NCBI RefSeq assembly: GCF_014649375.1 | Contig: NZ_BMSX01000044.1 | Location: forward strand, 1 to 47,861 | Reading direction: 5' to 3' | DNA from: Streptomyces aurantiogriseus | GTDB lineage: Bacteria; Actinomycetota; Actinomycetes; Streptomycetales; Streptomycetaceae | Length of the DNA: 47,861 nt | Shown here: piece by piece, positions 7,998 through 16,445 of the stretch | Layout: each line of letters begins with the position of its first letter | Position numbering within the stretch: the first letter of the stretch is position 1 | The notes under the pieces: model-generated | Databases searched by the model: none | What the model was told of the DNA's origin: nothing | Seen by the model: the letters and a program-made list of their open reading frames with translations, nothing else | Program-made: the position numbers and the translations under genes

Positions 7998-8818
7998 GCA
8001 CCACCCGACGCCGTGCGGGTCTCGCCGTACGCCTCCTGCCCGCCCTGCTGCTGACCGGCCTCGCCCTCGTCGGCCCCTGGATCACCCCGCACGCCGTCGA
8101 CGCCCCGGTGACCGCGCCCTACGGGGAGGCCGGCGCCGGCGGGACCCTGCTCGGCGGTGACCAGCTCGGCCGGGACGTCCTCAGCCGCCTGCTGGCCGGC
8201 GGACGTGACCTGGTCCTGTCCTCGCTGCTCGTCGCCCTCCTCGTCACCGGCACGGCCGCGGTCCTCGGCGCGATCGGCGCCGTACGGCCGCTCGTCGGAC
8301 GGGTCGTGGAGCGGATCGCCGACGTGCTGATGCTGCTGCCGGCCGTGCTGGGCATCCTGCTCGTCACCCTGTCCTGGCCCGGCGGCGGCCGCCTCGCCGT
8401 CATCGCCGCCGCCGTCGTCCTGGGTGTGCCGTACGCCGTCCGGCTCGCGGCGGGCGCGGCGGCCCCGATCGCCGGAGCGGGCTACGTGGAGGCGGCGGCC
8501 GCCGGCGGGGAACGTCTCTGGTACCTGGTCGTCCGCGAGATCCTGCCCAACCTGCGCGCGGTGCTGCTCGCCCTGTTCGGCCTGCGGTTCGTCGCCGCCG
8601 TGTACCTCGTCGCCACGGCCGGCTTCCTCCAGGTCGGACCCCAACCCCCGGCCGCCGACTGGGCGTTGATGATCCGCGAGAACTCCTCCGGCATCCTGCT
8701 CAACCCCTGGTCCGTGGTCGCCCCCGGCATCGCCATCGGCCTCCTCGCCCTGAGCGTCAACCTCGCGGCCGCCACCCTGGCCCCCCAGACCGGCCGGAAG
8801 GCGGTGACCGTCCTGTGA
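7994..8818 (+). CDS. ABC importer permease, DppC/OppC type
   Basis: The 274-residue protein overlaps the previous permease by ATGA. It has the DppC pattern LGGDQLGRDVLSRLLAGGRDLVLSSLL (normally GTDxxGRDxxSR), an EAA loop near PIAGAGYVEAAAAGGERLWYLVVREILPNL and the late motif WALMIRENSSGILLNPWSVVAPGIAIGLLALSVNL. It forms the membrane channel with the upstream permease. The final GTGA overlaps the ATPase start, so translation is probably coupled through the operon. Confidence 0.85.
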   Translation: MSTTRRRAGLAVRLLPALLLTGLALVGPWITPHAVDAPVTAPYGEAGAGGTLLGGDQLGRDVLSRLLAGGRDLVLSSLLVALLVTGTAAVLGAIGAVRPLVGRVVERIADVLMLLPAVLGILLVTLSWPGGGRLAVIAAAVVLGVPYAVRLAAGAAAPIAGAGYVEAAAAGGERLWYLVVREILPNLRAVLLALFGLRFVAAVYLVATAGFLQVGPQPPAADWALMIRENSSGILLNPWSVVAPGIAIGLLALSVNLAAATLAPQTGRKAVTVL

Positions 8819-10371
8819 GCCACACCTCGGACCGACGGGAGGACGAACCCGGCGTCGCGGGTGCCGCGAGCCGCACGGTCGCGCCGAACGACACCCCCGC
8901 CGTCCGGGTCACCGGCCTCACCGTCGCCGCCCCCGACGGCCGCCTCCTCCTGAACGACGCCTCCCTCACCCTGCGCCCCGGCCGCCTGGTCGCCCTGACC
9001 GGCCCCTCCGGCGCCGGCAAGACCACCCTCCTGCGGGCCGTCACCGGACTGCTGCCGCCCGGCACGACCCGCACCGCCGGTCACGTCGACGTCCTCGGAC
9101 ACGACGTCTTCTCACTCGGCGAGCGCGCGTTGCGCACCCTGCGCGGCACCCGCCTCGCCCACGTCGGTCAGGATCCCGGCTCCGGACTCAACCCGCGGAT
9201 GCGGGTCCGGAGCCTCGTCCGCGAACTCGCCGCGGACAAGAGCGCGGATGCCGTCGCCGCGCTGCTCGCCGAGGTGCGTCTCCCGGACGACGGCCGTCTC
9301 GCCGCCCGCCGCCCCGGCGCCCTCTCCGGCGGACAGCAGCGCCGTGTCGCCCTCGCCCGGGCCCTGGCCCGCCGCCCCGACGTCCTGCTCCTCGACGAGC
9401 CCACCGCCGGCCTCCACCCCGAACTGCGCGACGAGATCGCCGAGTTGCTGCGCCACCTGGCCCGCACCCACCACCTGGCCGTCGCCTTCTCCTGCCACGA
9501 CCCGGAGGTGGTCGAGCGGTTCGCGGACGAGATCGTGCACCTCGGTGCTCACATGCCCGCACCCCGCCCGGGGGCGCCGCGTACGAGAACCGTCGACTCG
9601 TCGGCCGGCAAAGGCGGTTCACCCCTCCTCGAAGTACGGGACCTGCACGTCTCCTTCCGCGGCACCCCCGCCCTCACCGGCGTCGGCCTCACCGTCGCCC
9701 CCGGTGCCGCAGCCGGCATCGTCGGTGTCTCCGGCTCCGGCAAGACCACCCTCGTGCGGACCGTCGTAGGCCTGCAGCGCAGCACCTCCGGCACAATCCA
9801 CCTGGCCGGTACGGCCCTGAGTACCGGCCTGCGCGGCCGTACCCGCGAGCAGCGGCGCGGGATGCAACTCGTCACACAGAACCCGCTCGGCGCGCTGAAC
9901 CCCAGCCGCACCGTCGGCGCAGCCGTCGGCCGCCCCCTGCGCCTGCACCGCCGCTGCGCCGCCCGCGACGTCCGCGACGGGGTCGTCGATCTCCTCCAAC
10001 AGGTCGGCCTGCCGGCGGAGTTCGCCGACCGGTACCCGCACGAGCTGTCCGGCGGACAGCGCCAGCGGGTCGCGATCGCGCGGGCTCTCGCCCCCGACCC
10101 CGACGTGCTGATCTGCGACGAGATCACCTCGGCGCTGGACGCCGAGACCGGTCGGGCGATCATGGACCTGCTGGCCGGCCTGCGCGAGCGGCGTGGCACC
10201 ACCCTCGTCCTCATCAGCCACGACCTCCCGCTCATCGCCGGCCGTACGGACACCGTCACCGTGCTGGAGGGGGGTCGCGTCGTGGAGGCGGGGCGGACCG
10301 CCGAGGTGTTCGCCGCCCCGGAACACAGGGCGACCCGGGCGCTGCTGGGCGCGGCGACGACGGCACCGTGA
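8815..10371 (+). CDS. Double ABC ATPase of the iron-box importer (DppD-DppF fusion)
   Basis: The 518-residue protein holds two complete nucleotide-binding domains. The first has Walker A GPSGAGKTT, signature LSGGQQRR and Walker B VLLLDEPT; the second has Walker A GVSGSGKTT, signature LSGGQRQR and Walker B VLICDEIT. In many peptide/nickel importers these are two proteins, while here one gene supplies both. The GTG start overlaps the permease stop (GTGA). A strong hairpin directly follows the stop codon and ends the operon. Confidence 0.87.
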   Translation: MSHTSDRREDEPGVAGAASRTVAPNDTPAVRVTGLTVAAPDGRLLLNDASLTLRPGRLVALTGPSGAGKTTLLRAVTGLLPPGTTRTAGHVDVLGHDVFSLGERALRTLRGTRLAHVGQDPGSGLNPRMRVRSLVRELAADKSADAVAALLAEVRLPDDGRLAARRPGALSGGQQRRVALARALARRPDVLLLDEPTAGLHPELRDEIAELLRHLARTHHLAVAFSCHDPEVVERFADEIVHLGAHMPAPRPGAPRTRTVDSSAGKGGSPLLEVRDLHVSFRGTPALTGVGLTVAPGAAAGIVGVSGSGKTTLVRTVVGLQRSTSGTIHLAGTALSTGLRGRTREQRRGMQLVTQNPLGALNPSRTVGAAVGRPLRLHRRCAARDVRDGVVDLLQQVGLPAEFADRYPHELSGGQRQRVAIARALAPDPDVLICDEITSALDAETGRAIMDLLAGLRERRGTTLVLISHDLPLIAGRTDTVTVLEGGRVVEAGRTAEVFAAPEHRATRALLGAATTAP

Positions 10372-10373
10372 TC

Positions 10374-10396
10374 CCGGCGGCGTGACACGCCGCCGG
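10374..10396 (+). terminator. Terminator hairpin after the importer operon
   Basis: CCGGCGGCGTG and CACGCCGCCGG form an 11-bp perfect stem around a single A, starting three bases after the ATPase stop. No U-tract follows. Confidence 0.65.
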
Positions 10397-10415
10397 ATGG
10401 TCCATGGACCATCCG
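10394..10415. promoter_or_regulatory. Perfect 22-bp palindrome, candidate operator
   Basis: The sequence is CGGATGGTCCA followed by its exact reverse complement. It begins in the last three bases of the preceding hairpin and ends 29 bp before the beta-helix gene. A perfect palindrome of this length upstream of a gene suits a dimeric repressor site, although it could also be part of a composite terminator. No cognate regulator is adjacent. Confidence 0.45.
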
Positions 10416-10444
10416 ATGAACATTCCGGTCATATGGTGCGGAAT

Positions 10445-11623
10445 ATGAAGAAATGCCATATCGCGTACCTCGCGTGCACCGCAGCGGTCGTCGGAGCAGG
10501 ACTGGGAGCCGCCCCGCCGGTTCCCAGCCACAAGACCCATGTGGTCCACCCGGGGCAGTCGATCCAGAAGGCGGTGGACGCCGCCAAGCCGGGCGACACC
10601 GTTCTCGTGACCGCCGGCACCTACCGCGAGAGCGTCACGGTGACCACGCCCGGGCTGACCCTGCGCGGCGTGGGCCCCAGCACGGTGATCCAGCCGAGCG
10701 CCAAGAAGCCGGCGAGCACGAAGCCGTCGAACGCCAAGAAGCCGGCGAGCACGAAGCCGTCGAACGCCAAGAAACCGTCGAACGCCGAGAAGCCGTCGAA
10801 CGCCGAGAAGCCGGCCGGCTCCGCGAAGGCCGCCGACAGTTGCGCCAAGGCCGGCAACGGCATCTGCGTGGAGGGCACGAAGAACCGCCGCCTCAAGGAC
10901 GTCACCATCGCCTCCCTGAAGGTGACCGGCTTCGCCAAGGCGGGCGTGTCCGCCGTGTCGACCGACCGGCTGACCGTGCGGAACGTGATCGCGTCGAAGA
11001 ACGGGGTGTGGGGCATCGCCCAGGAGCGCTCCCTCCGCGGCGTGTTCCGGTGGAACACCGCCCGGGCGAACGGCGACGCGGGCCTGTTCCTCGCCAACAC
11101 GATCACGGCCGAGGAAGGCGCCACGGACACCAAGGGCGCGGTGGTCGACCACAACCGGCTCGAGGACAACCGCATCGGCATCACCGTCCGCCGTCTGCGC
11201 AACCTCACCGTCGAGCGCAACCACGTCACCGGCAACTGCGCGGGCCTGTTCGTCGTCGGCGACGAGAACAAGCCCAGGGCCGGCGCCCTGACCGTGCGCG
11301 ACAACCGCATCGAGCGGAACAACAAGTACTGCCCGAAGACGGCGCGGCTGCCCTTCCTGCAGGGCTCCGGCATCGTGCTCACCGGCGCCGAGGACACCCT
11401 GGTCACGCGGAACACGATCAGGAACAACGTCGGCACCTCGCCGCTGTCGGGCGGCATCGTCCTGTTCAAGAGCATGGTCGGCGCCACCAGCGAGCGGAAC
11501 CGCATCAGCGGCAACACGCTGCGGGGCAACTCCCCGGCGGACCTCGTCAACACGGACACCGGCAAGGGCAACACCTTCGAGGGCAACACCTGCCGCTCGT
11601 CCAAGCCCGCCGGACTGTGCTGA
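10445..11623 (+). CDS. Secreted right-handed parallel beta-helix protein
   Basis: The 392-residue protein has a short signal peptide (MKKCHIAYLACTAAVVGAG to about residue 23), then HVVHPGQSIQKAVDAAKPGDTVLVTAGTYRESVTV, the standard opening of extracellular beta-helix proteins. Repeated coils such as LTVRDNRIERNN, VTRNTIRNNV and ERNRISGNTLRGN follow. A lysine/proline-rich linker of about 45 residues interrupts the first coils. No catalytic residues of a known polysaccharide lyase can be assigned, so a carbohydrate or surface-binding role is only likely. The start lacks a Shine-Dalgarno; an in-frame ATG at 10433 is an alternative. Confidence 0.75.
   Translation: MKKCHIAYLACTAAVVGAGLGAAPPVPSHKTHVVHPGQSIQKAVDAAKPGDTVLVTAGTYRESVTVTTPGLTLRGVGPSTVIQPSAKKPASTKPSNAKKPASTKPSNAKKPSNAEKPSNAEKPAGSAKAADSCAKAGNGICVEGTKNRRLKDVTIASLKVTGFAKAGVSAVSTDRLTVRNVIASKNGVWGIAQERSLRGVFRWNTARANGDAGLFLANTITAEEGATDTKGAVVDHNRLEDNRIGITVRRLRNLTVERNHVTGNCAGLFVVGDENKPRAGALTVRDNRIERNNKYCPKTARLPFLQGSGIVLTGAEDTLVTRNTIRNNVGTSPLSGGIVLFKSMVGATSERNRISGNTLRGNSPADLVNTDTGKGNTFEGNTCRSSKPAGLC
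10703..10804 (+). repeat. In-gene tandem repeats encoding a KKPASTKPSNA linker
   Basis: Bases 10703-10735 and 10736-10768 are near-identical 33-bp units encoding KKPASTKPSNA. Two 18-bp units (10769-10786, 10787-10804) encoding KKPSNA/EKPSNA follow. All lengths are multiples of three, so copy changes keep the frame. Confidence 0.85.
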
Positions 11624-11642
11624 CCGGCCGACGCCGGCCGGT
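11623..11642 (+). terminator. Hairpin after the beta-helix gene
   Basis: ACCGGCCG and CGGCCGGT form an 8-bp stem with a 4-base loop, starting on the last base of the stop codon. Confidence 0.5.
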
Positions 11643-11697
11643 CGGCGACGACCGTCGACCGTATCCCTGTTGATCCGAGAAGGAAGGAAGGCGGCGC

Positions 11698-12726
11698 ATG
11701 ACGACCGCACAGACCGCCCCACCACCGTCCATGCGGCTGAGGGAGCTCGTGTTCGGCGCGGCGTGCGCCGCCGCTCTCCGCGCGGCCGCCCGGCTGGGGG
11801 TCGCCGACGCCCTCGGTGACAGCCCCATGACCGTGCCGGACCTGGCCGCGGCGGTGAAGACCGAACCACAGCCGCTCAGACGGCTGTTGCGGGCCCTGGC
11901 CTGCTACGGCGTGTTCGCCGAGCAGCCGGACGGGACCTTCGCGCACACCGACATGTCCCGGCTGCTGCGCGAGGACGACCCGCACAGCCTGCGCTACATC
12001 ACCCTGTGGTGCACCGAGCCGTGGACCTGGGCCGCGTGGCCGCACCTGGACGAGGCGGTGCGCACCCACCACAACGTCGTCGAGGACCTGTACGGCAAGG
12101 AGTTCTTCACCTACCTCAACGAGGACGCCCCCGAGTCGGCCGAGGTCTTCAACCGGGCCATGACGACCTCCAGCCGACAGTCCGCGCAGGACGTCGCGGA
12201 CTTCCTCGACCTGTCCGGGAGTTCCTCGGTCGCCGACATCGGCGGCGGCCAGGGGCATGTGGTGGCGAGCCTGCTGGAGAAGTACCCGTCCCTCCACGGC
12301 ACCCTGCTCGACCTGCCGCGCGTGGTCGAGAACGCCGACCCCCGCCTGCGTTCGGGAGGCGCGCTCGCCGAGCGGGTGCGCATCGTGCCCGGCGACTGCC
12401 GTGTGGCCATCCCGTTCCAGGCCGATGTGTACGTCATCAAGAACATCCTGGAGTGGGACGACGACAGCACCGCGCGGACCCTGCGCAACGTCATCGGAGC
12501 GGGCGGACCCGGCACGCGGGTCGTCGTCATCGAGAACCTCGTCGACGACACGCCCTCGATGCGCTTCAGCACCGCCATGGATCTGCTGCTGCTCCTCAAC
12601 GTCGGCGGGGCGAAGCACACCACCGAGAGCATGGTCGGCCGGCTGACCGACGCCGGTCTGGTCGTCGACGACATCCGCCCGGTCAACCCCTACCTGCACG
12701 CGTTCGACTGCCACGTGCCCGGCTGA
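11698..12726 (+). CDS. SAM-dependent O-methyltransferase (AcOMT/DnrK-like)
   Basis: The 342-residue protein has the two-part layout of small-molecule O-methyltransferases: an N-terminal winged-helix dimerisation domain (residues about 15-100, LRAAARLGVADALGD then LRRLLRALACYGVF) and a Rossmann domain with SAM motif I ADIGGGQGHV at about 178-187. The segment KNILEWDDD corresponds to the usual KHVLHDWDD, so the histidine used as base in many relatives is not conserved. GGAAGGAAGG upstream supports the ATG. It converges on the spore-pigment genes across a strong terminator, so it may tailor the pigment, though it is on the other strand and is not part of the S. coelicolor whiE set. Confidence 0.82.
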   Translation: MTTAQTAPPPSMRLRELVFGAACAAALRAAARLGVADALGDSPMTVPDLAAAVKTEPQPLRRLLRALACYGVFAEQPDGTFAHTDMSRLLREDDPHSLRYITLWCTEPWTWAAWPHLDEAVRTHHNVVEDLYGKEFFTYLNEDAPESAEVFNRAMTTSSRQSAQDVADFLDLSGSSSVADIGGGQGHVVASLLEKYPSLHGTLLDLPRVVENADPRLRSGGALAERVRIVPGDCRVAIPFQADVYVIKNILEWDDDSTARTLRNVIGAGGPGTRVVVIENLVDDTPSMRFSTAMDLLLLLNVGGAKHTTESMVGRLTDAGLVVDDIRPVNPYLHAFDCHVPG

Positions 12727-12749
12727 CGACCTGCTCGGCCGCGCGCACA

Positions 12750-12796
12750 CCACCGGTCGCCGGGCCCGCGACATGTGCGGGCCCGGCGACCGGTGG
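12750..12796. terminator. Strong bidirectional terminator, 20-bp stem
   Basis: Bases 12750-12769 and 12777-12796 are perfectly complementary (arm starts CCACCGGTCGCC) around a 7-base loop. It lies between the convergent methyltransferase and cyclase genes and would stop transcription from both sides. Confidence 0.85.
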
Positions 12797-12809
12797 GCGA
12801 GCGGGCGGT

Positions 12810-13142
12810 TCAGGCGCCGGTGTCCCGCTCCCAGCGGTAGAAGCAGTGCGCCATCGCGTCCTTCGGCGAACGCCACGTCTCGGGGTCGTACGCGGAGACG
12901 TGCGCCTGCAGCCGCTCACTGACGTCCCGGAACGCGGGGTGACCGGCCACCTTGGCGATGGCGGGGCCCGGGTCCCGCTCGGACTCGATGAGGTGCAGGT
13001 ACACATCACCGAACTGGAAGAGGCTGCGCCGGGAGACCCCCACGAGGTGCGGCAGCTCTCCCCGGTCGGACTCCTCGAAGATCCTGGCGATGTCCGGGGC
13101 GGACCCCGGGGCCATCCGGGCGACGATCAGGGCGTGGTGCAT
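12810..13142 (-). CDS. whiE-ORFVII: Type II polyketide cyclase, TcmI family (WhiE ORFVII-like)
   Basis: The 110-residue protein has the small ferredoxin-like TcmI cyclase pattern: MHHALIVARMAPGSAPDIARIFEESDRGELPHLVGVSRRSLFQFGDVYLHLIE, ending with a C-terminal DAMAHCFYRWE segment. It should close later rings of the pigment polyketide after the aromatase has acted. GGAGG precedes the ATG. It is last in the minus-strand gene series, matching the position of ORFVII in whiE clusters. Confidence 0.88.
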   Translation of the reverse strand: MHHALIVARMAPGSAPDIARIFEESDRGELPHLVGVSRRSLFQFGDVYLHLIESERDPGPAIAKVAGHPAFRDVSERLQAHVSAYDPETWRSPKDAMAHCFYRWERDTGA

Positions 13143-13161
13143 GGAATGTCCTCCGTCCGGT

Positions 13162-13641
13162 TCAGTCGGTGAGGCCCGGAGCGGACCCCCGCTCGGCGGC
13201 GGCCTTCTCGATGCGGTCCCGGATCAGGGCCAGCTGGACCTTGGAGTTCCGGTTGATGTTGTCCGTCATCCAGGCGTCGTCGACCGGTGCCTCCGGCTTC
13301 ATCTCGAAGTCCTGGGTCCACACCATCCGCACGCCCTGGGGCACCTCCTCGTACTGCCACCGGATGTTCATGTAGGCGAAGGGCCCGGTCTCGACGCGGC
13401 GGGCCCGCACGCTGAGTGTGTCGCGGTCCGTCTCCCGCTCCGAGACCCAGCTCCAGACGGTGCCGTTCTCGTCGGGGTGCATGGTCAGCCGGAAGGTGGT
13501 CTTGTCGCCCTCCTGGGACAGGATCTCGGCCGAGGCGTACTCGCTGAACAGCCGCGGCCAGTTCGCCACGTCGTTGGTCATGTCCCAGACCAGATCCAGC
13601 GGCGCGGCGATGGTGATCTCGTTCTGCGTGTGTCCGGCCAT
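13162..13641 (-). CDS. whiE-ORFVI: Polyketide aromatase/cyclase, SRPBCC fold (WhiE ORFVI-like)
   Basis: This 159-residue protein opens AGHTQNEITIAAPLDLVWDMTNDVANWPRLFSEYASAEIL, the hallmark of TcmN-type N-terminal aromatase/cyclases, and continues with WVSERETD and QYEEVPQGVRMVWTQDF. These helix-grip enzymes set the first ring of the nascent poly-beta-ketone while it is on the ACP. It begins one base after the ACP stop and is followed 19 bp later by the cyclase, so the three genes are one transcription unit. Confidence 0.9.
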   Translation of the reverse strand: MAGHTQNEITIAAPLDLVWDMTNDVANWPRLFSEYASAEILSQEGDKTTFRLTMHPDENGTVWSWVSERETDRDTLSVRARRVETGPFAYMNIRWQYEEVPQGVRMVWTQDFEMKPEAPVDDAWMTDNINRNSKVQLALIRDRIEKAAAERGSAPGLTD

Positions 13642-13642
13642 G

Positions 13643-13900
13643 TCACGCTCCTGCCGGCAGCGCGCTGTTGACGAGGTCGAGGAACTGCCGCGGGGTCTTG
13701 CAGCGTTCCGCGTCGGTCGGCATCGGCGCGCCGTAACGGTTCTCCAGCTCGCCCACGATGCCCAGCAGCCCCAGCGAGTCGATGCCGAGGCTGTCGAAAC
13801 CGGTGTCGTACTGCTGCTGGAGTTCCTCCGGGGCGACGGTGATTCCGGCGGCCTTCTTCATCAGCTCGGCCAGCTCTTCCACGGTGATGCGGTCGTTCAT
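13643..13900 (-). CDS. whiE-ORFV: Acyl carrier protein of the spore-pigment PKS (WhiE ORFV-like)
   Basis: The 85-residue acidic protein is a discrete ACP. The 4'-phosphopantetheine attachment serine is Ser42 in GIDSLGLLGIV. I chose the ATG at 13900, which has a GGAG/GAGAGG ribosome site about six bases upstream; an in-frame start 11 codons earlier lacks this support. It carries the growing chain for KS-alpha/CLF and sits between CLF and aromatase genes, as in all whiE clusters. Confidence 0.92.
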   Translation of the reverse strand: MNDRITVEELAELMKKAAGITVAPEELQQQYDTGFDSLGIDSLGLLGIVGELENRYGAPMPTDAERCKTPRQFLDLVNSALPAGA

Positions 13901-13929
13901 GCGGTACCTCTCCTTGCTCCCTGGCCTCG

Positions 13930-15180
13930 TCACGAGGCGTCGGCGGCGCCGTGCCGCAGCACCAGCGCCGAGTTCGAGCCCATGAGCCCCCGGCCGAGGA
14001 CCAGCGCCGTGCGCGGCTCGGCGGCCCGGGCACGGACGGTCACCAGATCGAGGTCATGGCAGATGTCGAAAACATTGGGGGTGGGCGGGATCAGGCCGTG
14101 CTCCATGGCGAGCACCGCCGCCGCGGCGTCCAGCACGGGCGCCGCGCAGAAGCTGCGGCCGATCCCGGTCTTCGGCGCGGTGACCGGCACCCGCCTGCCG
14201 TGCGCGCCGAGCGCGTCGGTGATCGCCAGCGCCTCGGCACGGTCCGCCTCCGGCACGCCGAGGGCGTCGGCGAAGACCACGTCGATCTCCTCCGGCGCCA
14301 GGCCCGCCTCGTCCAGGGCGCCGCGGATGGCCTGGGCGAGCCCTTCCCGGGACTCCTTCCAGCGCGAGGCGCCGGTGAACGTCGCCGCGTGTCCCACGAG
14401 GGTGGCGCGCACCCGCGCGCCCCGCTCCCGGGCCGATGCCGCCTCCTCCACCACGAACATGGCACCGCCCTCGGCGGGCACGAACCCACAGGCCCCCTCG
14501 GTGAACGGGCGGTAGGCGCGCGCCGGGTCGTCGCCGGTGCTCAGCTCGGGGTAGCCGAGCTGGCACACCACCGAGTACGGGGCGAGCGGCGCCTCGGTCG
14601 CACCGGCCACGATCACATCCGTGCCGCGCCGCACGGCCCGCGCCGCGTGCGCGAGGGCGTCCAGGCCGCCGGCCTCGTCGGCGGCGACGACCGAACAGGG
14701 GCCCTTGAAGCCGCGGCGGATGGAGATCTGGCCGGTGCTGGCCGCGTAGAACCAGGCGATCGACTGGTACGGGCCGACGAAGCGACTGCCCTTGCCCCAC
14801 AGCTGCTGCAGCTCCCGCTGGCCGAACTCGCCGCCGCCGGAACCGGCCGCGGTGACCACGCCCACGGAGAACGGCGCCTCGCCGGTGTCGGCCTGGCCGA
14901 GGCGGGCGTCGTCCAGCGCCAGGTCGGCCGCGGCCATCGCGAAGTGCGTGAACCGGTCGGTCTGGACCAGATAGCGCTCCTCGATCGCCGCCGTCGGCTC
15001 GAAGTCCCGGACCTCGCCGGCCACCCGCAGCGGCAGGTGCTCACAGCCCTCGCGGGTGACCCGGTCGAGGACGCTGATGCCTTCCTGGGTGGACTTCCAA
15101 AAGGACTCGGTGCTGGTTCCGTTGGGCGCCACCACACCGATCCCGGTGACGGCCGCGCGCCGCGGATGCGGTTCGCTCAT
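13930..15180 (-). CDS. whiE-ORFIV: Chain-length factor, KS-beta (WhiE ORFIV-like)
   Basis: The 416-residue protein has the thiolase-fold sequence of a ketosynthase but the active-site cysteine position is glutamate (Glu169 in VAADEAGGLDAL), as expected for a chain-length factor rather than a condensing enzyme. It dimerises with KS-alpha and sets the polyketide length. KS-alpha ends in TGA overlapping a double ATG; I used the second ATG (15180), whose distance from GGGAGG is better, and 15183 is the alternative. The overlap suggests coupled translation and equal amounts of the two subunits. Confidence 0.92.
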   Translation of the reverse strand: MSEPHPRRAAVTGIGVVAPNGTSTESFWKSTQEGISVLDRVTREGCEHLPLRVAGEVRDFEPTAAIEERYLVQTDRFTHFAMAAADLALDDARLGQADTGEAPFSVGVVTAAGSGGGEFGQRELQQLWGKGSRFVGPYQSIAWFYAASTGQISIRRGFKGPCSVVAADEAGGLDALAHAARAVRRGTDVIVAGATEAPLAPYSVVCQLGYPELSTGDDPARAYRPFTEGACGFVPAEGGAMFVVEEAASARERGARVRATLVGHAATFTGASRWKESREGLAQAIRGALDEAGLAPEEIDVVFADALGVPEADRAEALAITDALGAHGRRVPVTAPKTGIGRSFCAAPVLDAAAAVLAMEHGLIPPTPNVFDICHDLDLVTVRARAAEPRTALVLGRGLMGSNSALVLRHGAADAS

Positions 15181-16445
15181 CATGTCCTCCCTCTCGGCCG
15201 GTTCAGGATCACCGCGGACTGGAAGCCGCCGAACCCGCTGCCCACGGAGAGGACGGTGTTCAGTTTCCGCTCGCGGGCGACCCGCGGGACGTAGTCCAGA
15301 TCGCACTCGGGGTCCGGGGTCTCGTAGTTCGCGGTGGGCGGTACCACTTGGTGAGCCAGGGCCAGCACACAGGCGACGACCTCGATCGCCCCGATCGCGC
15401 CGAGGGAGTGGCCCACCATGGACTTGATGGAGCTCATGGGCGTGCCGTAGGCGTGCTGCCCCAGGGCCCGCTTCACCGCCGCCGTCTCGTGACGGTCGTT
15501 CTGCTGGGTGCCCGAGCCATGGGCGTTGACGTAGTCGACCGCCGTGCCGTCGAGCCGGGCGTGGTCGAGGGCGACTCCGATGGCGCGGGCCATCTCCAGG
15601 CCCTCCCTGGTCAGACCGGTCATGTGGTAGGCGTTGCCGAAGGTGGCGTAACCGCTGAGCTCGCAGTACACGTGCGCGCCTCTGGCCTTGGCGTGCTCGA
15701 GCTCCTCCAGGACGAGCACCGCACCGCCCTCGCCCATGACGAACCCGTTGCGGTCGGCGTCGAAGGGACGCGAGGCGTGGGCGGGGTCGTCGTTGTTCGG
15801 CGACGTGGCCTTGATCGCGTCGAAGCAGGCCATGGTGATCGGGGATATCGGGGAGTCCGAGGCGCCGGCTATGCACACATCGGCCCGGCCCTCCTCGATC
15901 GTGTGGAAGGCGTAGCCGACCGCGTCGAGCCCGGAGGTGCAGCCGGTGGAGACGGTCTGCACCGGGCCGCGCGCCTCGAACCGTTCCGCCACCGTCGAGG
16001 CCAGCGTGCTGGGCGCGAAGGCGCGGTGCAGGTGCGGCTCCGCCTCCTGGTGGTCCACGTCCCAGCGCTGCCCCTTGTGGCTGACCAGGACGTAGTCGTG
16101 CTCGAGGCGGGTGGTGCCGCCGACCGCGGTGCCCAGGGAGACCCCGACCCGCCACGGGTTCTCCCGGGCCAGGTCGATGCCGGCGTCCCGTACCGCCTCC
16201 TGCCCGGCGACCAGCGCGAACTGGATGTACCGGTCGGATCGGGCGGTGTCCTGCGGGTCCAGCCCGTGGGCAGCCGGATCGAAGTCGCACTCGGCGGCGA
16301 TCCGGGAACGCAGCCCGGCCGGGTCGAAGAAGGTGATGCCCCGTGTCGCCGTACGCCCGTTCGACAGAAGGTCCCAGAACGCGGGGACGCCGATGCCGCC
16401 CGGGGCGACGATGCCTATGCCGGTGACCGCCACGCGCCTGGTCAT
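15180..16445 (-). CDS. whiE-ORFIII: Ketosynthase KS-alpha of the spore-pigment PKS (WhiE ORFIII-like)
   Basis: The 421-residue condensing enzyme has all catalytic residues: Cys169 (VSTGCTSGLDAVG), His309 (NAHGSGT), Lys341 and His346 (SSIKSMVGHSLGA). Together with the chain-length factor it performs repeated malonyl condensations that build the aromatic pigment backbone. Its start overlaps the cupin stop by four bases and its stop overlaps the CLF start, so I-IV appear tightly coupled. This pair with ACP, aromatase, cyclase, cupin and SchA/CurD-like genes in this order identifies the cluster. Confidence 0.94.
   Translation of the reverse strand: MTRRVAVTGIGIVAPGGIGVPAFWDLLSNGRTATRGITFFDPAGLRSRIAAECDFDPAAHGLDPQDTARSDRYIQFALVAGQEAVRDAGIDLARENPWRVGVSLGTAVGGTTRLEHDYVLVSHKGQRWDVDHQEAEPHLHRAFAPSTLASTVAERFEARGPVQTVSTGCTSGLDAVGYAFHTIEEGRADVCIAGASDSPISPITMACFDAIKATSPNNDDPAHASRPFDADRNGFVMGEGGAVLVLEELEHAKARGAHVYCELSGYATFGNAYHMTGLTREGLEMARAIGVALDHARLDGTAVDYVNAHGSGTQQNDRHETAAVKRALGQHAYGTPMSSIKSMVGHSLGAIGAIEVVACVLALAHQVVPPTANYETPDPECDLDYVPRVARERKLNTVLSVGSGFGGFQSAVILNRPRGRT

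Noticed and set aside
8815..10371. Frameshift or fusion error joining two ATPase genes
   Set aside because: Both domains are complete in one uninterrupted frame, and fused DppD-DppF-type ATPases are known for this importer class.
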